12,005 nucleotides of DNA from Rhodopirellula sp. (GTDB lineage: Bacteria > Planctomycetota > Planctomycetia > Pirellulales > Pirellulaceae), in contig DOPG01000008.1 of NCBI GenBank assembly GCA_003513555.1, positions 1-12,005 of the forward strand, in the 5' to 3' direction. Shown here one piece after another: positions 1-6,022 of the stretch. The notes beneath the pieces were generated by a model, which did not search any database, was not told the DNA's origin, and saw only the letters and a program-made list of their open reading frames with translations. Numbering within the stretch: position 1 is the first letter of the stretch; the number at the start of each line of letters is the position of its first letter. Made by a program: the position numbers and the translations under genes.

Positions 1-2660
1 ATCTTATCCCCCGTCCAGGGCTGAACGATGGATCGGGGTGGCGTGAGGAGCGGGGTGGTAGGTTGGTTCGAGGTTGACGTTGCATTCACGATCGCTGCCA
101 AGTTAGGACGCTCTTCAGCGGGAACGTGTTTCATGGCGTCTTCACGAATCTGTTGCAGAAACTCTGGTAGTCCGGCCCCACCCAGTTCTTCTGCTGCCAT
201 CGCAAGGTACTTGAAGTAAGTTTGGCGGAGCTTCGGTGTCCAGCCTTTGTCCACGTTGCGCAAAACGTATAAAAAGTGAAGTCTTTGTTCTGGGGCCGTG
301 GTTTGAAAAACAAGTTCGAGGGTTTTTTTAACGAATTGTTCGCCTCCGAATGTTGCCAAAATCTCGCTGAGAAATCGGTTGGCCGGATAATTGAATTGAG
401 CATCATCAGGGTTTGGCGCAGTCTTCGCTTTTGCAGCGGGGTACATCTTGGTCAGGATTTCGATTAGATCCGGAGCGATTTTGGCTGGGTTGCCATTGTT
501 TTGTGAAATTGCCAGCTGGACTCCGTAAAACGCGTATTCATGAACCGAGGCATGGGAACAGTCTTGGAAGACCTGATCGCTTGTTTGTCGAGCGAGCTCT
601 ACCAGCCGTTTGATGGCGCGACCGGGTTGTTGGCATTGCTGAGATCGAATCAGGCAAGTGATTGCGGTGACTGCGATCGCCGGGTTCATCTCATGCAGGG
701 CTTTCTTTTCCCACTTTGCGATCGGCATCCGTTCAATCACTCGCGCTGCAGCATGGCTGATCCACGGGTCGGTATTGCCAAGTTGTTGCCATGCTTGGCT
801 AAATTGTTTGTCTGTAATTTCTCCGTTCAGCGAAGCTTCCAGCTCGTGACGTAGACGTCGTGACCGGGCGGAGAAACTGTGGCAGTTTTCACGATGAGCA
901 GTGAGCTCTTTCGTAATTGCAGGCTCTACTGAATTCTGGTCGCCAGTGTATGTCACGCGATAAAGCTTGGACTGTGTCTTCCGACCACCAGTGATCAGGT
1001 ACATGCTGCCATTGGCACCAAATTCGAGGTCGGTCACGTTGAGTGGCCGACCCTTCAAGAATGTTTCACTGGTCATTGAGTAACTGCTACCTCTGGGCAG
1101 CAAATGTACCTGCAAGATTCTCCCATATGCCCAGTCCAGGACAAAAAGGCTCTTGCGGTACTTCGCGGGAAAGCTGCTGTTTGAGCCGAACTTGACCGTG
1201 GTTGGGGATCCTTTTCCTATATCCAGGCCGGGGACCGCATTGTCGGGATGATCGGGATAGTAAGCCGGCCACGCACCGGTGACACCACGCCAGCCAAAAT
1301 CGCCGCCCGTTGTCAGGTGGATCATGCGAGTTGGGCGATACCAGGGCGCTCCCATATCGTGTTCTGCGTCGGCATCGTAAGTAAAGCAATCTCCATGTTC
1401 ATTGAAATCGATGCCGTATGGGTTACGCAAACCTGCAGCGATGATTTCCACGCTACCATTGTCCGGATTGATCCGAAGCAAATGCCCTTCGCGTGTTTTG
1501 GAACCCTTGGCTGCGTCTCGGTAAGGTGAGGTGTGGTCGAGCGCATTACGTGGCAGGTCTACGGCATCGCCATGAATGGAATACAGCATCTTGTCCGGAC
1601 CGACGGCAAGGTCGTTTCGACCATGTCCGACTCCTCCGCTCGATGCGTAAATCAGTTCGGGTTCACCGAATCCATTTCCATCAGGACGCAGGCGGTAGAG
1701 ACCTTTTGAGTTGTTGGCGTTGGCAAATAATTCCTCGCCTCGAAATGCCAGCCCGCGACATTCCTTCAAATCACGGTTGATCCATTCGGTTGCTTGGATG
1801 GAGTCTCCCTCGGCGGATAGGGTCAGGCGAATCAAGCCACTGGATTCTCTGGCGATGATTAGACGCCCTTCAGGATCAATTGTCATGCTGACCCAAGACC
1901 CTGGTTCAGTTTCTGGCGTGCTGGAAAAAGGAACTTCCTGAATTTGGAAGTCTTCAGCAATTGAGAACCTTGCCGCAGTTGCCTCTTCTCCCTGTAATGC
2001 CAGTTTCCATTGCTCGTAGTTGTCCAGAGCGTTAATGCCAACTCGCTGTTCGGATGAGTGTGCGAAGGCACTTTCAATGGGGCCCAGATTCACAATGGTC
2101 TCAACCGTTGAGCCAGTTTGCGTTGAAATCGAGCTGCTGCTTGCTTTCCAGTTCGTGTTGCTTCGGATGATCTTGATCGCATGCGCGCGATTTGCCAGTA
2201 TCAGTTCAATGAAGAATGCCGAGGGGCCGTCAACACCCACGGCTTCAACGGTCAATGAATGACTCCCTGAAGACAGCGGTTGAGCCAGTTCGGTTTCGTT
2301 GATTCCCTGATAGGGAGACGCTGTATCAACCAGCACACCATCGATCTTGACTCGCAAGCTCGCATAGCAGGGCGAGAACCTCAGCTTGCCATTTGTCTGG
2401 TCTTTGTCGACTTGAAACTGTTTCTTGAACAGGATTTTCTTCTGAGTGTCTGAATTCGGATGCACCCATATCCAGTCGGTCGACGGCTCGTCGCCAGTCG
2501 TTTGGCCAGATGCCGTGGAGAGAACCCAAGAGACAAGCTTCTCTGGGACAAAAGGCCCAGAAGTAAGCCAAAAAAGGCAAACGCTAAATGCGAGGGTGTT
2601 TCTCCGCAGCGACTGGCGAATCCGGCAATGCTTTTCAGTTTCGTACGAATCATGGTTCAT
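1..2660 (-). CDS. PVC-type membrane-bound dehydrogenase-like protein (beta-propeller plus helical repeats), 3' end cut by left edge
   Basis: The frame is open without a stop from the ATG at 2660 to the left edge, giving 886 codons of an incomplete protein. An N-terminal hydrophobic stretch (about residues 22-37) looks like a signal peptide or anchor, so the product should act outside the cytoplasm. Residues about 65-165 look like a small beta-sandwich (begins WIWVHPNSD). Residues about 250-570 match the glucose/sorbosone-dehydrogenase-like propeller of planctomycetes (the TIGR02604 type): GHGRNDLAVGPD near 345, GLRNPYGIDF near 408, DAEHDMGAPWYRPTR near 430-444, GGDFGWRG near 450 and LFVLDWAYGR near 490. 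From about 600 on it is helical and HEAT-like. In this family a C-terminal cytochrome c domain with CxxCH usually follows; the visible part ends at VQPWTGDK, about where that domain would begin, so the heme site is not seen. The start is chosen because its ATG overlaps the nfo stop codon (ATGA). The natural substrate is unknown. Confidence 0.88.
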   Translation of the reverse strand, partial: MNHDSYETEKHCRIRQSLRRNTLAFSVCLFWLTSGPFVPEKLVSWVLSTASGQTTGDEPSTDWIWVHPNSDTQKKILFKKQFQVDKDQTNGKLRFSPCYASLRVKIDGVLVDTASPYQGINETELAQPLSSGSHSLTVEAVGVDGPSAFFIELILANRAHAIKIIRSNTNWKASSSSISTQTGSTVETIVNLGPIESAFAHSSEQRVGINALDNYEQWKLALQGEEATAARFSIAEDFQIQEVPFSSTPETEPGSWVSMTIDPEGRLIIARESSGLIRLTLSAEGDSIQATEWINRDLKECRGLAFRGEELFANANNSKGLYRLRPDGNGFGEPELIYASSGGVGHGRNDLAVGPDKMLYSIHGDAVDLPRNALDHTSPYRDAAKGSKTREGHLLRINPDNGSVEIIAAGLRNPYGIDFNEHGDCFTYDADAEHDMGAPWYRPTRMIHLTTGGDFGWRGVTGAWPAYYPDHPDNAVPGLDIGKGSPTTVKFGSNSSFPAKYRKSLFVLDWAYGRILQVHLLPRGSSYSMTSETFLKGRPLNVTDLEFGANGSMYLITGGRKTQSKLYRVTYTGDQNSVEPAITKELTAHRENCHSFSARSRRLRHELEASLNGEITDKQFSQAWQQLGNTDPWISHAAARVIERMPIAKWEKKALHEMNPAIAVTAITCLIRSQQCQQPGRAIKRLVELARQTSDQVFQDCSHASVHEYAFYGVQLAISQNNGNPAKIAPDLIEILTKMYPAAKAKTAPNPDDAQFNYPANRFLSEILATFGGEQFVKKTLELVFQTTAPEQRLHFLYVLRNVDKGWTPKLRQTYFKYLAMAAEELGGAGLPEFLQQIREDAMKHVPAEERPNLAAIVNATSTSNQPTTPLLTPPRSIVQPWTGDK
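2657..2660 (-). promoter_or_regulatory. ATGA stop/start overlap, translational coupling
   Basis: On the minus strand the TGA stop of nfo (2659-2657) and the ATG start of the dehydrogenase gene (2660-2658) share four bases. This fixes the start of the downstream gene and implies one mRNA, with ribosomes re-initiating at the junction. Confidence 0.75.
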
Positions 2661-3616
2661 CCGAGATCTCGCAGCACGCGCAGATTAATGACATCCCATT
2701 CCTCACCAACTTCGTCATTCATACCTTTCTCTGTTTCAAGATATCCCGGCAGCTTTCCGAGTACCGAATCTTCCATGACAAACCGGAATGCATCTAACCC
2801 TATCTCTCCCAGTCCGATGTGCTCGTGCCGATCAACGCGACTTCCAAGGGGTTTTTTGCTATCGTTGAGGTGCAAGGCAGCGATCGTTTGTCGGGGTAGA
2901 AGATCGTCGACCTTTTGTCGCATTTCATCAAAGCCGTCTCTCGTGTTGATCTCGTAACCAGCCGCATAGGCGTGGCAAGTGTCCAGACAGATCCCGACGC
3001 GGTCGGGTTGCCCGATTCCATCGATCATGAAGGCGAGTTGTTCAAGCGTGTGTCCGAGGCAAGAGCCTTGACCAGCGGTGTTTTCCAGAAGCAGCCTGCA
3101 GGTACCGGGTACGACTCGATCCAATGCCTCCGCTGCTGCGTCAACGATTCTTGCCAGTCCTTCTGACTCCGAGCTTTCGGTGAAGGAACCCGGATGGACG
3201 ACAAGACCGTTCAGTGCAAGCGCGTTGGCGCGTTCCAGTTCAATCACGAGTGCGTCGATTGATTTGCGAAATAACTCATCCTTGGGAGACGCCATGTTGA
3301 TCAGGTATGAGGCGTGTGCGATCGGGTGACTGACAGGTGATGCCGAGATCGCTGCATCCCATGCTTCGATGGCTGATGCAGCAAGAGGTTTCGCTCTCCA
3401 TTCTTGCTCCACTGACCGTGATGTGTGACGCGGCGCTCCCTTTCCTGATTGTAGTTCCTGAACGGGGATGGAGCCCGGTTTTTCGTCTACAAACACGGGC
3501 CATTGGCGAGGTGGGTTGCTCACGAATATCTGGATACATTCGCAGCCGACGTCTTCGGCGCGGCCAACGGCTTTTGATAGTCCACCTTGGCAGGAAACGT
3601 GGGAGCCTAGCAGCAT
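2657..3616 (-). CDS. nfo: Endonuclease IV (AP endonuclease, family 2), with an insertion
   Basis: This is a cytoplasmic DNA-repair enzyme that cuts 5' of abasic sites and trims blocked 3' ends in base excision repair. The TIM-barrel family signature is complete. Counting from a TTG at 3640, the nine expected metal ligands are His109 (HASYLIN), His149 (HPGS), Glu186 (LENTAGQG), Asp220 and His223 (CLDTCHAYAAG), His257 (LHLNDSK), Asp270 and His272 (DRH) and Glu302 (YLETEKG). I prefer the ATG at 3616 as start (319 aa). MLLGSHVS then aligns with the E. coli start MKYIGAHVS, and a weak GAGA lies upstream. The in-frame TTG at 3640 would add eight residues and has no visible ribosome binding site. 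About 34 residues are inserted between RQW and WRAKPL, which are contiguous in E. coli Nfo. The gene overlaps the downstream dehydrogenase gene by 4 bp. Confidence 0.95.
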   Translation of the reverse strand: MLLGSHVSCQGGLSKAVGRAEDVGCECIQIFVSNPPRQWPVFVDEKPGSIPVQELQSGKGAPRHTSRSVEQEWRAKPLAASAIEAWDAAISASPVSHPIAHASYLINMASPKDELFRKSIDALVIELERANALALNGLVVHPGSFTESSESEGLARIVDAAAEALDRVVPGTCRLLLENTAGQGSCLGHTLEQLAFMIDGIGQPDRVGICLDTCHAYAAGYEINTRDGFDEMRQKVDDLLPRQTIAALHLNDSKKPLGSRVDRHEHIGLGEIGLDAFRFVMEDSVLGKLPGYLETEKGMNDEVGEEWDVINLRVLRDLG

Positions 3617-4020
3617 GCTGTATCTCGGGGTTCGGGGCAATGTTTTTAACGCAGTTTAGCCCGTTCTCTTGCCGCATCGCCATCCGGTGGACCCTGCTTT
3701 TTGCTAATGGGACGGTCAATTCTGTGGTGATTTCATCGCGAAAGAGGGTGAGCGACAATTGCGGTGGAGAGTTTGCCACGCGTTTGAATCAACTTGGCAG
3801 TCCGCCAGAACAGTCATTTTCACAATACGAGGTGGTAGGACTTGCCCTGCCCGTGCTAAAACACGCGATAAGCTGCTGAAGAAAACGTTGAATCGGCGAA
3901 ATGAATCTTGATAGCTTCACGTGTTTTCGCCGAACGAAAGCCGAAACATTGACATCACTGCTGCCAAGAGTTGGTTCGGTATGTTGTTGGGTTGGTAATG
4001 CATCGCTGGTGAGTTAGCCC
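3617..4020. other. Divergent intergenic region between nfo and the glycosyltransferase gene
   Basis: About 400 bp separate the two divergently oriented starts, so promoters for both directions should lie here. I see no convincing -35/-10 pair and no additional gene. The one clear structure is the inverted repeat at 3893-3933. Longer open frames here are continuations of frames antisense to nfo. Confidence 0.5.
3893..3933. repeat. 9-bp perfect inverted repeat (TCGGCGAAA / TTTCGCCGA)
   Basis: The arms are 3893-3901 and 3925-3933, separated by 23 nt. It lies about 90 bp upstream of the glycosyltransferase start, in a divergent promoter region. It could be an operator or an mRNA stem-loop. There is no adjacent T-run, so it is not a classic terminator. 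Confidence 0.45.
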
Positions 4021-4752
4021 ATGGAAACCAAAATATCCGTCTCGATCATCTGCTTGAATGAAGCAGCTATCATTGACGATTGTCTGCAGCAAGCCGCGCG
4101 TGTCGCGGATGAGATTGTCATTGTGGATTCAGGCAGCACCGACAGGACACTTCAAATCGCTGAAAACCATGGTGCAAAAATTTTTCATCAAGATTGGCTG
4201 GGCTATGGGAAACAAAAAAACTTTGCTCTCACGCAGTGCAGTAACGAATGGGTGCTAAGCCTTGATGCTGACGAAGTTCTGACCGACGAGTTGATCGAAG
4301 AAATCAGGGGACTGGTTTTCGATTCGGATGTGGTTGGGTATCGCGTCGCCAGAAAGCTACTTGTGGGCGAGCGGTTCATTCGCTGGGGGGGATACTATCC
4401 AGACTATCAGCTACGGCTCTTTCGGAATTCACTTGGTGATTTCAATGAAGTGGCTGTCCATGAGAGCGTCCAGTTGCCCGCAAATGCAAAAGTACTTGAT
4501 CTCAAGGAGCCGTTAAATCACTTCTCCTACGATTCTTTGGAGCAGATGGATGCAACGTTCGTTAAGTTTGCCAAACTATCAACGAAGAAGAAAAATCGAT
4601 TTTTGAATCCCCCTCGCGCTGTTTTTAATTTCTTTTACACCTTTTTTTATAAATATTTCCTTAGGCTTGGATTCCTGCATGGTGCGACTGGCCTGCGGTT
4701 AGCATGGATTCACGCGAAGTATTCGTTTTTGAAATATATCTATCGGATGTGA
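4021..4752 (+). CDS. Family 2 glycosyltransferase, WaaE/KdtX-like
   Basis: This 243-residue protein is a GT-A-fold inverting glycosyltransferase of the type that adds a sugar to the lipopolysaccharide inner core. The N-terminus SVSIICLNEAAII is the usual first strand and nucleotide-sugar contact. VDSGSTDRT (residues 36-43) and SLDADEVL (80-87), which holds the DxD-type metal site, follow. GGYYPDYQLRLFR (123-135) and VHESV (146-150) match the WaaE-like subgroup. The C-terminal about 45 residues are aromatic and basic (FFYTFFYKYFLRLGFL), suggesting association with the inner face of the cytoplasmic membrane. The length is close to the family norm. The ATG at 4021 directly precedes the conserved start; the Shine-Dalgarno (GGTGAG-like, about 10 nt upstream) is weak. 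It stands alone, not in an LPS gene cluster. The donor and acceptor cannot be read from sequence. Confidence 0.9.
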   Translation: METKISVSIICLNEAAIIDDCLQQAARVADEIVIVDSGSTDRTLQIAENHGAKIFHQDWLGYGKQKNFALTQCSNEWVLSLDADEVLTDELIEEIRGLVFDSDVVGYRVARKLLVGERFIRWGGYYPDYQLRLFRNSLGDFNEVAVHESVQLPANAKVLDLKEPLNHFSYDSLEQMDATFVKFAKLSTKKKNRFLNPPRAVFNFFYTFFYKYFLRLGFLHGATGLRLAWIHAKYSFLKYIYRM

Positions 4753-4790
4753 GCGTCAGAGTTTGCCTGTTGGAGTCCTCTGTATCGATC

Positions 4791-4828
4791 TTTGTGCAGG
4801 GTAAATGCCTTTGCGCAGGGTAAATGCT
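4791..4828. repeat. 19-bp tandem direct repeat, two copies
   Basis: The copies are TTTGTGCAGGGTAAATGCC (4791-4809) and TTTGCGCAGGGTAAATGCT (4810-4828), which differ at two positions. A degenerate third AGTAAATG follows at 4835-4842. This is most likely a small slippage duplication in non-coding DNA. Confidence 0.7.
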
Positions 4829-4872
4829 GTGGAGAGTAAATGAGGGGTGGATAAGAGCGTTGCGTCCCGGGA

Positions 4873-4908
4873 GCAAGCAGCCACTTAGGAAGAAAAAATT
4901 CTGCTTGC
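4873..4908. terminator. Possible bidirectional terminator hairpin (8-bp stem)
   Basis: GCAAGCAG (4873-4880) and CTGCTTGC (4901-4908) are perfectly complementary around a 20-nt loop containing an A6 run. It lies 120 bp past both convergent 3' ends. There is no T-tract directly after the stem on either strand, so the terminator call is tentative. Confidence 0.35.
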
Positions 4909-4923
4909 CAATTTACTGGTCAC

Positions 4924-4959
4924 CGTGTTTTACTGATCAACGTGTTCGTTGATGACACG
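4924..4959. repeat. Compound inverted repeat
   Basis: The inner arms are ATCAACG (4936-4942) and CGTTGAT (4947-4953), with a TGTT loop. The outer arms are CGTGT (4924-4928) and ACACG (4955-4959), with an asymmetric bulge between. It is about 65 bp downstream of the MazG-like stop codon and could be a factor-dependent terminator or an mRNA 3'-end stabiliser. Confidence 0.35.
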
Positions 4960-5025
4960 TAAGCCATCTTTGGACGGTTCTTGCCGATCTTGGTCGCTTG
5001 TTGTGCTGAGTTGGTCGAGACGCGT

Positions 5026-5394
5026 CTAGAGTCGGTCGTATTTTTTGCAGGAGCCTTTCGCTTTATCAATCGGATATCGCACGGCATTTTTTTTCAACTT
5101 GGAGGCGATTGCCGTGGAAATGTCAATGTTGCAGACTGATGCGAATTCGATCGCAAACATCATGATGTCAGCAAGTTCATCAGCAACTTCTTCGGCATGG
5201 TCCGGTGAAGCCGCCAACGCATGTGATTCCGAGTTGTTGACCCAGCGGAACTGATCAGCAAGTTCACCAACTTCTGACATCAGGGCCATCACTAGGTTTT
5301 TGGGATCGTGATACTGGAGCCAGTCACGTTCTTCAACAAAACCGCTGATCGTCTGCTTGATCTCGTGAAGGGTGGTCTCTGTGTCTGTGCCCAT
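5026..5394 (-). CDS. MazG-like / dCTPase-type nucleotide pyrophosphohydrolase
   Basis: This 122-residue all-alpha NTP-PPase of the MazG/RS21-C6 superfamily would hydrolyse a (d)NTP to the monophosphate and pyrophosphate in the cytoplasm. It would sanitise the nucleotide pool or control dCTP. The Mg-binding motif is intact: Glu41 and Glu44 (SEVGELADQFRW), then Glu73 and Asp76 (EEVADELADIMMF). KLKKNAVRYPIDKAKG (about 99-114) is the usual C-terminal signature of the short dCTPase-like group, and W25 and the LMSEVGEL helix also fit. The length is right for the single-domain form, roughly half of classical tandem-domain MazG. The ATG at 5394 is preceded by AGGAA about 10 nt upstream. The gene stands alone and converges with the glycosyltransferase gene. 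Exact nucleotide specificity is not determinable. Confidence 0.92.
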   Translation of the reverse strand: MGTDTETTLHEIKQTISGFVEERDWLQYHDPKNLVMALMSEVGELADQFRWVNNSESHALAASPDHAEEVADELADIMMFAIEFASVCNIDISTAIASKLKKNAVRYPIDKAKGSCKKYDRL

Positions 5395-5508
5395 GCTGCT
5401 GATGTTCCTGCGGTTTGTGGATGGGGAGCTTTTACGGACTGCAATCCAGGACGGACCATGCTGTTTGTTTTGGCTCTCTCAGCGGCTGACATCAACCGCA
5501 AAGCATGA

Positions 5509-5570
5509 GCCGGCTGCGAGGGGCATCACTGGTGAAATCTTAACTTCGTGGTTGTGTTTGAGCAGCCGGC
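5509..5570. repeat. 9-bp GC-rich inverted repeat, 44-nt spacer
   Basis: GCCGGCTGC (5509-5517) and GCAGCCGGC (5562-5570) are perfect reverse complements. The repeat lies 115 bp upstream of the MazG-like start on the divergent side. It could form a long-loop hairpin or be a pair of binding half-sites; its function is unknown. Confidence 0.4.
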
Positions 5571-5671
5571 ATAAAAGTTCGAGAAATAAACGGCAATTCT
5601 GATGTTCTTGATTCACTATTTTGGGGCATCCGTTTTTTGGGGAAACGCGTATCACGGCGAATTCCCTGTCC

Positions 5672-5683
5672 GCAGCTAGCTGC
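5672..5683. repeat. 12-bp perfect palindrome GCAGCTAGCTGC
   Basis: A self-complementary dodecamer in the gene-free region. It has the size and symmetry of a dimeric regulator site, but a chance occurrence cannot be excluded. Confidence 0.3.
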
Positions 5684-5851
5684 CCTTATGGTTGCAGTTT
5701 AGGTTTGGGCCGCGTTACGCGGTTGATTTCTTTGTACGTGTTCGGTGGGTTGAGGCTGGCAGTTGGCAAGTGATTTGAGGTCAAAACCGCAATGTGTGGG
5801 AATTTTGGGTGGCATCGTTCATTTTGCGTTTTTGTGCGGGATTGATGCAAC

Positions 5852-5889
5852 AATACCGTCTTACGGCTCTATTTCCACGGAATACCGTC
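5852..5889. repeat. Direct repeat AATACCGTC, two copies 29 bp apart
   Basis: The copies are at 5852-5860 and 5881-5889, about 135-170 bp upstream of the EF-hand gene. They are possible regulator half-sites; the evidence is only the exact 9-bp repetition and the promoter-proximal position. Confidence 0.3.
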
Positions 5890-6022
5890 AGGATTGGCCC
5901 CCTCGACGAGTAAAATCCGGTTTTGCCGGCTGGGATACAGCAAGTACACTACCGATGCCCTAGTTTTGTGCCAGCTTTTGAAAGATGGCGGAACTCTTTT
6001 CCCTGAAATGTGTTTTATCCAC

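Larger units (their letters stand above)
4753..5025. other. Convergent intergenic region with repeats
   Basis: The gap lies between the 3' ends of the glycosyltransferase and MazG-like genes. It holds a 19-bp tandem duplication and two inverted repeats (entered separately), which probably serve transcription termination. I see no gene; the open frame crossing 4661-4876 on the minus strand has no recognisable features. Confidence 0.5.
5395..6022. other. Gene-free divergent intergenic region (about 630 bp)
   Basis: The region separates the start of the MazG-like gene from the start of the EF-hand gene, so it should hold both promoters. I find no convincing coding sequence; the short open frames on both strands lack family features and good start sites. 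Structures noted are a 9-bp inverted repeat (5509-5570), a 12-bp palindrome (5672-5683) and a repeated AATACCGTC (5852 and 5881). The open frame of the EF-hand gene extends back to a TTG at 5894, but the residues before the signal peptide do not look native. Confidence 0.5.

Noticed and set aside
2326..2653. Short minus-strand open frames near 2326-2653 that could be read as small genes or a broken gene
   Set aside because: The remaining frame, from the ATG at 2660, is continuous to the left edge and matches a known family, so these are shadows and there is no frameshift.
3337..3879. Plus-strand open frame of 180 codons across nfo and the intergenic region
   Set aside because: It lies mostly antisense to the well-supported nfo gene and has no recognisable motif or ribosome binding site.
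3949..3985. TTGACA at 3949-3954 as a sigma70 -35 box for the glycosyltransferase gene
   Set aside because: No acceptable -10 lies 16-18 nt downstream (TGGTTC at 17 nt; TATGTT only at 25 nt).
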